DNA of 64,000 bases from Piliocolobus tephrosceles (Eukaryota; Chordata; Mammalia; Primates; Cercopithecidae). The first letter of the stretch is position 1, and each line of letters opens with the position of its first letter. Location: the NCBI RefSeq assembly GCF_002776525.5, contig NC_045439.1, positions 123,754,929 to 123,818,928 on the forward strand. Direction: 5' to 3'. The notes beneath the pieces were generated by a model, which was not told the origin of the DNA, did not search any database, and saw only the letters and a list, made by a program, of their open reading frames with translations. The position numbers and the translations under genes were made by a program. Shown piece after piece: positions 44,532 through 56,350 of this stretch.

Positions 44532-45348
44532 CACTGTGACAGGAAGCTCAACAAAAACCAGGCAGAAGAGACAGCCAGAGCTTACACCTGGGGCCCCGCC
44601 AAGTGACGGACCAAAAGGCAGAGACCGGCAGGCAGGCATCTCCTTCCCCCGTGCAGGAGCAGGAGCAAGTGTATTACTGGGAAGGAGCTCCAGGGCTTAG
44701 AGCAGCTGTGACCGTGTGCAGCTGGAGGGACTCATTCCTCCTGAGAGGGGATTAAAAGGAAGGCTAATGTGCATCTTGTGCGACTTGCTGTCTAATTAAA
44801 GGTGTAGGTCCATTTGTTTTATGCCCGGGCATTTAAAAAATTCTTTTTCTTTTAAGACTTAATTTCTCTCCTGATGATCATATGATTCTGAAGTGGACTT
44901 TAATCAGGACTCCTTATTACATCTTTGGACTTTATTTCTTTGTGAACCTTATGGAACAATTCATCTTCTCTAGATTAACCCCGTATGGGGCTCTGCACAC
45001 CTTGCTTCTTTCTGACCTGCCTCATTTCGCTAGCACCCCCATCATGCAATGTCCATTGCTTATTCCCCCACCTCTGTTTATCCCCCATGTGCAGTGAGAA
45101 CGTGCTGACAGACCACAGGTTGTTTTTCAAATTGCCACGTTCAAGTCCCATGTTATCTATGCTACCTTTTAAGGACTGAACCTATATTTGCTATTACGTG
45201 ACCTGTTTTTCTGATCCGAGTCAATGTATCTTGATTCTCTCAATTTTGTGTCCTCAACCACCATGCCATCTGCAAAGCCATTTAAGCCCTAATGCACGAT
45301 ACTGTTAGCCCCACTGCACGCCACAGGCAGCATCCCAGGGAGACTTAC

Positions 45349-45408
45349 TTGGAATGACTGATAAGCTTGTCCCTGGCCCAAACATCAGCTTGTTGTAGGA
45401 GGTTGTCA
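45349..45408 (-). CDS. TRAJ50: T-cell receptor alpha joining segment 50
   Basis: Reads TTSYNKLM, FGPG, TSLSVIP; human is KTSYDKVI as remembered, so four residues differ in the CDR3 part. Donor GTAAG at 45347-45348. Heptamer cacagcc 45409-45415, spacer ending CTTT, nonamer acaataact 45428-45436. Confidence 0.95.
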
Positions 45409-46759
45409 CACAGCCATCCAGACCTTTACAATAACTGACAGGTGACTCTCAAGGATTTCAGAGCCCAGTCTTTCTTGATGCCATTTCAAAAGGCATCTCA
45501 GGTACCATTTGGCATTACCTATAGGATCTGTGAGTTGGAGCCACAGTGAGGCCAGATTCTGTTGGGAATGGTAGGAAACTTGCTAGGATTATATGCAATA
45601 CATACTTCTTCACCTTTGTGTCATTACAATTTCTCACATGCTGCGGGTTTTAAAAAGCGTCATTGAACTCCCTGTCTCCTCCTCCCTTCTCTATTATTCC
45701 CCAATTCACACAACGTCCCTATCTGCATCTCATTTCCGTCTCTAAACCCTAGCTTGGTGACACCAGGTCCTCAGGCACCATTGATCTGCTTTCTCTGAGA
45801 CAGCATATGCTCACCGGCTCGCGTGATTAAAGAAGTGGAAATGCCAGGCTCTCAGAGGCTGAGATCTGGGCTCCCAACTCCTTATCTCTGGTCAATATGT
45901 TGTTCTCATTTGTCTGCCTAATGAAGAGCTGACCTTTCTAAGTGGATGCATTTTGCTGAAATGATGACTGCCAGAGAGCTAACAACAAAGGCCACGCTCT
46001 GAAGGCAGTTTTGGCCTTTCAGATCCCTTTGGCATATTTCAGTCAATAGGATCCTTAGCTCAAATGTCAGTCTCTTAATGTTGGCTCCCACACCACTGGG
46101 CCTGGAGAAACTCAACAGAAAATGGGCCATATTGGTCCAACCTGCACCCTGCTCATTAGAATCAGACTTCACTTGGAGGCATCTCACACATTCAAGATGA
46201 TCACAACAACTCACTATTCAGCCTTGTAGTGGCACTGGCATATTTCAAATCCACACCCACCTGGCATGAATTTATGCTGCCACTGAGTGGAGCAGATACA
46301 GGTGGTAACATCAGGTGGCCTCCTCCATGCACACTGAACTGGGATTGTACTATCTGCCTGACCAACTACGCCTGCCCAAAGGCAGCTACTCCAGAAATGT
46401 AGGGACTTGACTCATCCCTTTGGCATAAGAGGACACTGCCCTTGATAGCGATCCTAGGAAAACAGAGTGTTCTGTAATAGCAACTGGAGTGATGACACCC
46501 TTCTCTGACACCCACCTCCCATCTCAGTCTTATCAAGCTGCAGTGAAAAGCATATTCCTGCTTTTCAACTTTGTTTCCCTTTCTGTCTCTTATTCCTTTC
46601 ATTTATCATTTCTGAGCACCCACGGGGCTCCAGATTCTCTTTAATCCATTTCCATTTGACTCCCTTAGAATCCCTACAGAAAAGAGCCAAAAGGCCTGAA
46701 ACAGGGAAGGGAGCAAAAGCACATAAGGAACACTGTGAGTTTAGGTCTTTCCAGCTTGC

Positions 46760-46822
46760 TTGACTTCACGGTTAGTCGTGTCTCCTTTCCAAATATCAGC
46801 TTCTCATAGCTGTCACGCATCT
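46760..46822 (-). pseudogene. TRAJ51: T-cell receptor alpha joining segment 51 pseudogene
   Basis: Reads MRDSYEKLI, FGKE, TRLTVKS: the second Gly of FGxG is Glu. The donor is GC (46758-46759), not GT. The position expected for the heptamer (46823-46829, ccctgct) has no CAC core, although a nonamer-like acaacgact stands at 46842-46850. With three independent defects this is a pseudogene, as in human. Confidence 0.95.
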
Positions 46823-47706
46823 CCCTGCTTCAGGGAGTTTTACAACGACTGACAGAAGGAACTTTATGAATCTTAAAAAACAGTCAAGTTTCTGTCTCTT
46901 CCCAGTGGGGTGCAGCGGCAAACACACCAAAACCAAATCTTTCTATCTGCTCTAATTATCAGCCAGGATACAAGTTACCACCAGGAGAAAGGTATTAAGC
47001 CGTGTATCTGAAACTCTTTGGAATTAATTGTAATCCCTTGCCTGGTGGTTTCAGCGATAGGGAATGGACACAGTGGATGTTTATTTCTGTCTATCCTTTC
47101 TCTCCCCCTCTTTCTGTGTAGTTTTGCATCTATAGAAGCAAAAGGAGACAACAGACAGCAAACATAGAGGGATTTGAAATAAGACCTCAGATTCCCATTC
47201 AGTTTTCATTTTTTCCCTCTCCGCTTTCATTTAAAACCCATTCTGAACCAAATACCACATACCTATTCCAACCCTGCTCTCAATTTTCCTCTTTATTGTG
47301 GATGATGCTGGTGGAAATGGCCTCGGCTATACCAAGCATAATTTAAGATTGATGTAAGGAAGGACTTTCTGACAGGGAATGCCACTAAACATTAGAATAG
47401 GTTACTCAGGGGAGTCATTTGGAAAGGGTGACCTCCCCCTCAAAAAGTTAGGGCATCACCTCCATAGAAGACCCTGAAAGCAGGAAAGATTCTGACTTTC
47501 CAGGGTCAAGGTCAGCTGTACACGCAGCAGGGAGACAGACCTAACAACTCAGGTTCCAAAAGGAAATCTATGAATATTGAGATTAAAGAAGAGAAAGGAC
47601 CTCAGAGGACACCATTTAACTTTAAGCAATATCTGGTTCTTTGAAACCTGACACTGGGCTGAAATTCCAGAATTTCCATTATACTGCTGTGTCCTGTTAC
47701 ACTTAC

Positions 47707-47775
47707 TTGGATAGACAGTCAAGATGGTCCCTTGTCCAAATGTCAGCTTTCCATAGCCAGCACCACCAGCATTAG
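47707..47775 (-). CDS. TRAJ52: T-cell receptor alpha joining segment 52
   Basis: Reads NAGGAGYGKLT, FGQG, TILTVYP in 69 nt, the longest segment in the window; human is NAGGTSYGKLT and ends TVHP as remembered. Donor GTAAG at 47705-47706. Heptamer cactgca 47776-47782, spacer ending CTTT, nonamer acaagaacc 47795-47803. Confidence 0.96.
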
Positions 47776-48618
47776 CACTGCACTGGAGGCCTTTACAAGA
47801 ACCCTAGGGGGACTTCTGAAGCTCACAGACTTCCTCCTCTTTTTATTCTGGGGAGAATGAACTCACCCAAAGGGGCCCAGCCCTGTGAGGCTCAGTTTCT
47901 TCCCACTAAAGGTCGGAAGACCATTTCCACCTCTGGTCCTGGGACACTGACCTGCTGCGTCCCCCCAGGGCTGGCTTCCTGCCTCCCATCTCTCTCCATT
48001 TCCTCTAGTTTTTGTCTTGAGGCTTTACTGATTTCTCATGTTCAGCATCTCTCTTTCTAAAGGTCTAATTTCCATTTTACAGCATCATTTTCAGGACAAT
48101 TTCTCTGATCAGTTTTCAAGACATGTCCTCCCCTCCCCTCGAGGTGTCACACGTTTCTGATGACAATGAATTGATTACAAGGAGACAGGAGGAGAGTGTT
48201 CAGCTTTTTGGAGACTGACCAGAATTAGATGAGGTTTAGATTGCAGCCTCAAGAAACAGTATCTCCTGAGTTTCCCTTCATGCCCTAGCATAAGAAATAA
48301 AAATGATGGGCACATTTAACTGAGCTTTCACACAACTTAGCTTTTTTGTCAGTCTTGAATCTGGAGAAATGTAAGTAGTAGCTCACAGAAAAAAGTTTTT
48401 ATCTGTGCCTTGTTATGGTGATTAACTATCCTGGGGATCATTCTGGGCTTAGCAAAGAAAGATCTTTGTCCTGGAAAACGCCTGAATCCCAGGAAATCCA
48501 GGACATCTGGTCACTCCACAGTCTCACCTGAGGTGTTCTGACCCCACAGAGCAGCTCAGTGGCCACAGTGGTAGGGTTAAGTGAGGTCTCTGTTGGAGGC
48601 AGACTTTTGCACATTTAC

Positions 48619-48680
48619 TTGGGGTTCCTGTAAATTTCATCCCTTGACCAAACAATGCTTCTGTTGCCAACAGACCCAAC
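48619..48680 (-). pseudogene. Unnumbered J-like relic between TRAJ52 and TRAJ53
   Basis: Reads LGLLATEAL, FGQG, MKFTGTP: an intact FGxG motif, normal J length (62 nt) and correct splice phase, with donor GTAAAT (GT at 48617-48618). A heptamer-like cacagga (48681-48687) borders the 5' end, but the sequence 12 bp beyond (tccctggct) is not a nonamer, and the usual T-x-L-x-V-x-P tail is disturbed. It lies outside the TRAJ1-61 numbering as I know it. I infer a decayed J whose RSS has died. Confidence 0.72.
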
Positions 48681-50932
48681 CACAGGAATCCTGGGAGTCT
48701 CCCTGGCTATGTCTGGATGTCACAAAAAATGGGAAGAACAAAATCCAGGCAGTTTCATGATGTGGTGATGATCAAACCCTGTCCCCAAAGGGTATGAAAA
48801 ACAAATACCTCTTTAATTGAATTTAGTTTTCTTAACTCAGACTTTTTTTTGGACTGAATTTATGCTAGCCTGTTTAGTCATCTCTTCAAGCAACCACTTA
48901 TTACAAAGGGTTAAAGTTTTAGCTTGCTTACTATCATGAAAAGGGTGAGAGAAAAGGCTATTATTTAGCTAAGAAGATGTATCCATTTTTTTAAGGACAG
49001 CAGTCAGGGAGTCAAACAACCCTTCCCATCTCTTCACTATTTCACAGTATTCACTGTCTAAAGAGCTTCCCATCCTCTCTTCAGCCTCCATAGGACATAA
49101 GCAAAACCAGATGCTTGCCCTCAGCTGAGGCCCTCAAGACAGGCACCAAAGTGTTGCTGTGGCAATAATCTCTGTGTTCCACTTACTGCAGAAAAACAGA
49201 ATGTAATCATGGGTTCCTTGGACTCCAGCCTTGCCATGTAGTTCCTGCAGCTAAAGAGTCCACTGCATGGAAAATCTGGCATACAATTACCATCCAGAGC
49301 TCTGGAAGAATGCTAGCCTTGCACAGATATTTTCTTTGCCTGGTAAGGCTGCCAAACTCCCTGACCTCATCAACATTTTAAAGGGTAGGAGTTGTTACAG
49401 TTCTCAGTCCCCTAAGAGGCTGACCAAGTGCTGAGAGGGGCTCCCAGCTTCTCTGCATTCTGGAAAACCCACCCCAGAGCGCCTCCCTAGTGTGTTTCCG
49501 GTAAGAAACCAGAGAAAAAAGCCTACTGTCTGGTCCCTAGCCTTGGCTGCCCACCCTCTGAAAAGCGACTGAGTCCTTGAGTCTCCTGGGATGTTCATAT
49601 GAATCCCCTCGAAGCTTTAATTTGATAAGACCTCAGTGGAGACTGTTGAACGCCTGGGATTCAATAACATCATATATTATTCATTGTTGCTGTTGCCACA
49701 GACGTGCTGATTTTGCCCCTGCTGAGCAAGGCACTTCTGCCCATGGGAACTTGACGGCTAACCACACTGCATGTTCTTCAGGCGGGGCCTGTCCCAGAAC
49801 ATTCCAAGCTGTCTGCTAGCAAGTCTGCATTAACTCCCTCAGTGCTGCATACACGGTGTCACTGAATGCTTTACCACCCGCCATGCCACCAGAGCCAGTC
49901 TTTTTAAGAATTTTGCCTGGGCTGTGTTTTTCAAAGTGCCTCTCTCTAGTGGGCATCTCTTCTTAATCATAGAAAGCAGATCTGAGTAAGTAAAACTGGG
50001 GCATCTGGCCTTTACTCAGCATCAGGGCACTTAGGAGACTGGCACCCTTTGACAAGTTTTTCCCGTTTTCATTTTATCTGAATTTTACAAGTTAGTCTTC
50101 TCCAGCTTAGCTTATAAGCACCACTTTCAGAAGTCCACCAGCAGCACAGATTTTCAAGAAGAGCTATTAGCAACCACAGTGCCTTACTTTTATATCTAAC
50201 ATTTAAAAACTTTCTAAGTACTCACACATTACCATTACGGAAGGGTGGGTGTATATTTGAAAGGAGAGAATGTGCTGCTCTATTCTCATGACTCAGAGGA
50301 CGGACGAACTTTTCCCTTCTCAGGTGAACTAAGTGGAGGCTGAATCCATTATTTTGGTAACCAAGGAAAAAGTGGGGTTAAATGCTCTCTGCCTGAGTTA
50401 ACCAGACAGCTCCACCCACAGGACCTCAGTTCCCAGACTGGGGATTGAGAACAGTTCTTTTCAGAGAGATAAAGTGAAGGTAAAAGAAGAAAAGGAGCCT
50501 GCTTATAGAATTTTCAGCATTAGTTAATGAAATTGCAGGGCCCCATTATTTCAGGCGATAAATTTAAGAGGAGTGTTAGCATCTAAGTCAGGACAATTTA
50601 TATTTGGTCTACTGCATTTGCATAGTCACAATATGCTAATTTCCTCTTTATCTTTTTGACAAACATTTCCTGACCCTTAGCTGGATCCCTCAGGATTCTG
50701 TATTCAGTTTTTCTCCTTGCACCAATAATCTTGTTTAAGATGGATGATAGGAATGTTTTGGGCTGAAAGTAATTTAGTCTTTGTACAGTGGAGTTCTAAT
50801 CCCTCTGATGGGCATCATATCCCCCCAGCACAAACATTAGATTTGGAACCTAAGCTGGAATGTTTTGGAAGGACAAGTAATTTAAATCAGAAGTGTTTGA
50901 ATTCCCCCGTCCCCCACTCCCCTCAAACTTAC

Positions 50933-50998
50933 TTGGATTCACGGTTAAGAGAGTTCCTTTTCCAAATGTCAGTTTATAGTTGCTACCTCCACTATTCT
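50933..50998 (-). CDS. TRAJ53: T-cell receptor alpha joining segment 53
   Basis: Reads NSGGSNYKLT, FGKG, TLLTVNP, identical to human as remembered. Donor GTAAG at 50931-50932. Heptamer cacagcc 50999-51005, spacer ending GGCTTT, nonamer acagaaacc 51018-51026. The gap to TRAJ52 is 3.1 kb, the longest in the array, and contains the J-like relic at 48619. Confidence 0.97.
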
Positions 50999-51180
50999 CA
51001 CAGCCACAGAAGGCTTTACAGAAACCAGAACAGAAGCTGCTCTTTGCAGAAGGGTCCTGGGGGTCAATATGGTCTCGATTGCTCAACTCTTCATTAAACT
51101 ACAGGTTTATAAGTTATTTAATAAGTTCAGAAGGCAGCTGCTGTAGATGGGTGCTGGGGTTCCAGAGGGCAATGGAGCTC

Positions 51181-51222
51181 TGATATATATATATATGTGT
51201 GTGTGTGTGTATGTATATATAT
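51181..51222. repeat. Mixed (TA)n(TG)n(TA)n
   Basis: Alternating purine-pyrimidine tract of about 40 bp just above TRAJ53. Confidence 0.93.
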
Positions 51223-51672
51223 CTTTAAAGTTTTTAAAATTAAAATTTAATTTTTTAAAATCATTTTCTTTGTGACTAAGCTGCCATCATGGTTCCAGTA
51301 ATCCATTTCTTTCTTTTTTTTTCTTTCCTAATTATCTCCCCCTGGCTGGTACTCAGATAGTTTCTACTTTTTGCACTTGTTGGGGTAACTATTTCTCTGC
51401 TGTTTTTTTTTTTTTTTCATTGAAATTGCATCTCAACTCACTGGATTCTGATTTACTAGAAACTGATTGTAGAAGGGGAGCGAAGCAAGAGAGTTTTTAC
51501 AGGGATGTGTTTAAAAGTGGAAATTTGAGGGCTTTCCTGTCTTTGCTGGTCTACTTCTCTATAAAGGACTATGCAGAATGAGTATATGTCCCTCAAGGAG
51601 AGCTTGCAGGACACGGTCAAGAAAGGAAAAGACTGTAGCCAGCTGCATGTAGTTTCACCCTGTCATACTTAC

Positions 51673-51732
51673 TCGGGTTGATGGTCAACCTGGTTCCTTG
51701 GCCAAATACCAGCTTCTGGGCTCCCTGAGTTA
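51673..51732 (-). CDS. TRAJ54: T-cell receptor alpha joining segment 54
   Basis: Reads TQGAQKLV, FGQG, TRLTINP; human begins IQGAQ as remembered. Donor GTAAG at 51671-51672. Heptamer caccaca 51733-51739, spacer ending GGCTTT, nonamer acagaaact 51752-51760; spacer and nonamer resemble those of TRAJ53. Confidence 0.96.
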
Positions 51733-52280
51733 CACCACAGCACAAGGCTTTACAGAAACTGCCAACGAGGGCCCACCTCTCCCCACTGAGGAAGACATCT
51801 GATCTGCCCTCCTAGCAGTCCAAGGCTGTGGCAGAGGATGGCCCAAATTTCACCAACCAGAGAAGTTTAGGACAGGGTCTCCCTGGGCTGCTCATTTTCT
51901 CCTTCACAAAACCTCCTTTAGCAGTTGTAGACATGGTCCAGATTTTTTAGTTTCTTTGCCAATCAAATATTTAACATCTTCGTTTTTGCTCCATAGAATT
52001 TTAACTTTTTTTTTTAAAAAAAACAAAACAAAACATTTCTTTCAGCTTTTACAGAGCTTTCCCTAAAAACAGCTGGATTAAAAGAATCTTTAAAGTCAGA
52101 GTTTACTAGGTCTCCCGAGTAAAGTTAATCTGGCTTCCTCCTTAAAATTTCTGGTTTGAATGCAAGGGCCTGCTCATCTGGGACCCAATTTGTCGTGCTA
52201 AGACAGGAAAGGTGAAAAGGCAATGCAGAAAATCCAGGGGAAACCTGCGCCGTGAGATCTTCTTGTCCCTCCACACTTAC

Positions 52281-52337
52281 TTGGATTTATTTTTGTGCTC
52301 ATTCCCTTCCCGCAACAGGAGCATTACCAACACTTGT
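52281..52337 (-). pseudogene. TRAJ55: T-cell receptor alpha joining segment 55 pseudogene
   Basis: In the frame ending GKGMSTKINP plus one nucleotide (correct splice phase) there is an upstream TAA stop and Cys in place of the motif Phe. Donor GTAAG at 52279-52280 survives. A heptamer-like cactaac (52338-52344) and nonamer-like tcaaaatca (52357-52365) stand 12 bp apart, so it may still rearrange, but not productively unless the 5' part is trimmed. Also a pseudogene in human. Confidence 0.92.
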
Positions 52338-52920
52338 CACTAACAAGGAGCCATCCTCAAAATCAGTTCTAGAGACTCCTACCCACAGGAACTTCAGTGT
52401 TGAAACAGACATGGTTTCTTCCTCTGCTCAGGGAAATTTGATTGAAAAATCATTTCTAATGTTGCCAAATGGAAAGGATTAGGAGAAAATCTGTTTGCCT
52501 CTGTTCTCCTTCCTCTTCCCCCTTCGTCTTCAATAGTTTTAAACTATTTATAGAAACATCCCTTTAGGGTTAGAGAAATGTGGCAAATTTCTAATCTCTT
52601 CATCCTTTTTCTTGCTATCTATTTACTGCAGTCATGTATTTACAATCTAAATTTACATTTCATTTCCATTTGCAGGAGCTTCTAATGCACTTTTCTATTA
52701 CTTCCAGAACACTGTGTAAAATAATAAACTCTGCACAAATAAACCAAATCATAAGAAGCGTTCAGGTCTGGAGGCTGACATTTCTCAAGACAGGTATGGG
52801 GCAAAAAACTTATTACTCTTCCAGGCAAGACTAAGATAGGGGCAGTCCATTCAATTGAGCAACTAGGCTTGCAGGGTGGACGTGCTATGTCTAAATAACT
52901 ATCTATTGAGCCTTGCTCCT

Positions 52921-52985
52921 TGGGATTAATTTGGATTTTCTTTTTAATCTAGACCCCAAATACCAGCTTCCCATCTTTTAGCTCT
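52921..52985 (-). pseudogene. Unnumbered J-like relic above TRAJ55
   Basis: Reads DGKLVFGV, stop, IKKKIQINP. The KLVFG stretch matches TRAJ54 and TRAJ57 and the INP end matches TRAJ54/55, but an in-frame TAG follows FGV, the block is about two codons long for a J, and the expected GT donor is lost (CCCAAGGAG). No RSS could be recognised on the high side. Not in the TRAJ numbering as I know it. Boundaries are approximate. Confidence 0.5.
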
Positions 52986-53892
52986 TAGAATCTCTCTGAC
53001 AGGGAAAGCTTAAGTTAAATCTAAATCTCATGGGGTTTTTGAATCTCAACCAATATTTCATCTCAGTACACATCACAAATAGAGGAACCAAAAGAAGGAT
53101 GAATATAACACCTTTGGGAGAGAATTTATAACAGTTCTTTGGGAAAGATGGAAATTACATATAAAAGTAGAATTGTGTGTGCTTTTCCTGATTATCACTT
53201 TTAGTATCTGCAGGACTCTACATGTCCAATCCAGTTTGGAAATAGAGCAGCTGACTCACCTGCTCTTTAGACCCTTGTTAGCCGGTGAACACACAGGTTA
53301 GCCTGGAAATGCTTTTCTCTCTTATGCTGTTTTAGGCATAAGAAACTTTAGGAAGGTAGCATGGAGCTCACATAATACCTACTAGGACATTCTGATTCTA
53401 ACTTTTCTAATGGGGATAACAATTTGGTCATGAAAGTAGTTTTATTTTGAAATACTCATTGAATAGTTGGTATCTTTTGGGAATTATGAGCAAAAGTTAA
53501 ACCCCAAACAATTGTTTGAAACGAACTTCCATTATCATAGAAAACAGAGATTCCCTCATGGAACAAAATTTCAACTACATTAAAATTAATTGAAATTAGG
53601 TTTGTTTTGAGAATGGCAGAGCAATACTTAAAATATCCCCCTGAGTATTGCATTTGGATTAGGGAATCCTTCTCTCACACTTCCAAGCTTAGTTGCCACC
53701 TTTTCAACGAGGGACACAGAAGTGAGTGGGTATCAAAAGGGGCTTCTCTGATGCAGAAAGCTCAGACAAGGCGGAGATGAAAATGTTCCATGAGGACCCA
53801 ATTAGAAATGCAGCAGTTAGCAGCATCCTGGGGCATGTTTTCAGAAGTTCATGGTCTTTCTGACTAATTTGAATATTTGCTTTCAATCTTAC

Positions 53893-53943
53893 CTTTTCCC
53901 TAAATATCAGCTTGTAGTCAGTGTCAGTACCAGAAAATCTTAC
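53893..53943 (-). pseudogene. Unnumbered truncated J-like relic between TRAJ55 and TRAJ56
   Basis: Reads TDYKLIF then REK up to a good donor GTAAG (GT at 53891-53892). DYKLIF is typical of J segments (compare TRAJ12), but a base inserted after TTT breaks FGxG and the T-x-L-x-V-x-P tail is deleted. The flank keeps the ACAAGGCTTT block seen in the TRAJ54 spacer (53951-53961), with the heptamer and nonamer decayed. I infer a decayed sister of TRAJ53/54. Confidence 0.55.
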
Positions 53944-54467
53944 AAGGCTTTACCCAATTTAGCTTGGCTCCAAGGTTTTGAGTTATGGGGATTAGACAAT
54001 TCTTTTCCTAATTGCACCAACATGGAAGCTTTGGGAAGACAAGTCAGCTGACACGGAGTGCTGACTCAGTTGTTTAATCAGTAGGCTACATCTCACTATT
54101 TCCTTTTGGATTAGGTTGCATTGCATACTCCCAGCCATTGGTATGTATTTTAGTCTAATCTGTCCTTACATTGTCCTTTCTAAATGCTTTCTGCCCCTAC
54201 ACACTGAAACTTCAATTCAGATTCCATTTGTCAGACACATATCTCCAACATTAACAAAAACACACTTAACATTCCCAAGTACTTAAAGGTGTTAAAGAAA
54301 CAGTCCTGAAGGGGCTGTAGTCAGGGGCTGCCCACATTGTCATTTTCTCCAGAAAGACCCATGGTGAAAGATGCTAATAACTGGGCCGGGAGATTCAGTT
54401 ATCTTTCACTGAATTTCTAAGGATGGTGGTTTATGTTTGGAAACAAATAACATTTATTAAAACATAC

Positions 54468-54529
54468 CTGGTCTAACATTCAGAGTTACTCCTTTTCCAA
54501 ATGTCAGCTTATTATTGCCTCCAGTACCA
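54468..54529 (-). CDS. TRAJ56: T-cell receptor alpha joining segment 56
   Basis: Reads TGGNNKLT, FGKG, VTLNVRP; human is TGANSKLT and ends ITLSVRP as remembered. Donor GTATG (GT at 54466-54467). Heptamer cacaatg 54530-54536, 12-bp spacer, nonamer acaaaaact 54549-54557. Confidence 0.95.
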
Positions 54530-55128
54530 CACAATGACACGAGGATCTACAAAAACTCAGTTGCCCAAACTCCCCTTGATATTTACTTAAGTGCTTACTT
54601 GTCATCCAAGAATCCCCCTGATAAAACCAGCTGTTTGTAGTATGGGACTGGTGGAAGAATTTATGGACCACCGGGGGCCTTCCTTTCTCCTCACACTCAT
54701 TGTCACCTTATTGGAAATGTACCAGCATCCCCTCACAGCACGTTTGCTGTGGTAAAACGGGAACAGGAACCGCCTCCCCTGTTCTACAGAGGAGGAAAAT
54801 AGAGGCTCAGAGAGTTAATCAACTTCTCCTAGTACCTTGGAAAATCTCACCAATTATCATAAAGAATGAAGCTTTCGAACAGTCTCCTTTCAAACAGACT
54901 CCTTAACTCAGTGCTCCACTGGCACTGTCATTCTCAGCTATTAGTTAAAATAGCACGTGAGGGCAAACAGCAGAGACCTGGGTGCAGACGGAATACACCA
55001 GCAGTTGTTTGTATTGGAATCCATTAGTGGGACTGCTGTGGTTTGGACTTGGGTTATGAAACAGAATGGAAAATTTGGAAATCAGGGATCCAGGGAGAAA
55101 TTTGGAAGGATTAGTTATTCATACTTAC

Positions 55129-55191
55129 ATGGGTTTACTGTCAGTTTCGTTCCCTTTCCAAAGACGAGCTTTTCAGATCCGCCCTGAGTTA
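55129..55191 (-). CDS. TRAJ57: T-cell receptor alpha joining segment 57
   Basis: Reads TQGGSEKLV, FGKG, TKLTVNP, identical to human as remembered. Donor GTAAG at 55127-55128. The heptamer position holds caccccc (55192-55198), keeping only CAC; spacer ends CTTT; nonamer acaaatact 55211-55219. Coding is intact, RSS weak. Confidence 0.95.
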
Positions 55192-55444
55192 CACCCCCAC
55201 AGACTGCTTTACAAATACTGCCAAGACCCTTCCACCAGGGGCTGGGAGCCAGGGCTCCACCCACTCTCCCAGGGGAAGCATAAAATTATACAATTGTATT
55301 GCTCTTCCTGAAAAGGGAGAGGACCTCTGGAACAAATGTGATTACTTTTTTACCTTACAGCCTGTTAGGTTGTTGTCTTATTAATTAAGTAATTAGTTAA
55401 TCTAGCTGGTCAGTAGTTGCAGTTAATTTAAAATATCTCAGGCT

Positions 55445-55570
55445 TTGGGGCAGGCAGGCTTGAGTTTGAAACCCAGGACAAGTTTCCTAACTGCTGCACC
55501 TCAGTTTCCTCATTTGGAAAGTGGGGAAAACAATAACTGCTTGATGATGTAAGGATTAAGAATATATAAC
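55445..55570 (-). repeat. MIR-like SINE
   Basis: Reverse MIR words 'gcacctcagtttcctcattt' and 'gtggggaaaacaataac'. Confidence 0.75.
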
Positions 55571-55714
55571 TGGGTCACAGTGGTCCTGTTGATCAACCCC
55601 TGGCTTTACTTGCTGAGAGCGCAGTTCTTTAGGGATTATTTTAGCCACCTTAGAGACTACAGCATCAGGGACATTCCCTCCAGACATAATCCCCTCACTA
55701 AAAAGTTCTTAGTT

Positions 55715-55935
55715 CTGGAATCTGAGTGCCAAGAATTAAATTCCAGGTTCTCTTTCTTACTTCACCAGCTTGAACAAGTTATTCACATCTCTGTGCTTCT
55801 ATAGAAATATAAAATATAAATATCTCTTCTCTAAAATGAGGATAATAATAGCACCTAACTCACAGACCAGGTATAAGGATTCAGTGTGATAAGAGAAAGA
55901 TTGCAGCACACCAGCTAGCATATAGAAACCAATTA
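55715..55935 (-). repeat. MIR-like SINE
   Basis: Reverse MIR words 'cacatctctgtgcttctata', 'aaaatgaggataataatagc', 'acctaactcac' and 'ccaattaataaatc'. Confidence 0.72.
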
Positions 55936-56287
55936 ATAAATCATCATTATTGTTGTCCTCCCAAGAAGGCAAACACATCACCAACATTCCTTTTTTCACA
56001 ATGACCTAAAAATATGAAAGCCCCTGGGCACTTGTCTTCCTCTAACTGATAAACTAGCAGGGCGATGAGGGCTCAGAAGAGCCAGCAAGCAGTTTGGTGA
56101 AGGGATTACGTGATTTTTGTGAGAGGTTAGAAAAAGCTGCATCCCACTGCACACATGCACATCCATGAGCATTGTTTAGCCAGGCAGGACTTGAATGTGG
56201 CAGAGATGGGGCAAGAAGCCATATCTCGATTCATTGGCGTGAAATGGATACATTCAGGCAGAGGATTCAATGCTCCCCTCCACTTAC

Positions 56288-56350
56288 CAAGATTCACTGT
56301 GAGCTGTGTTCCTTCCCCAAAAGTCAACCTAGAACCACTGGTTTGTTAAA
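56288..56350 (-). CDS. TRAJ58: T-cell receptor alpha joining segment 58, germline stop at 5' end
   Basis: In the motif frame the segment starts with TAA and then reads QTSGSRLT, FGEG, TQLTVNL. The stop is the first codon after the RSS, so end-trimming during joining could remove it. Donor GTAAG at 56286-56287. RSS is strong: heptamer cactgtg 56351-56357, 12-bp spacer, nonamer gcaaaaacc 56370-56378. Best treated as an ORF. Confidence 0.93.
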
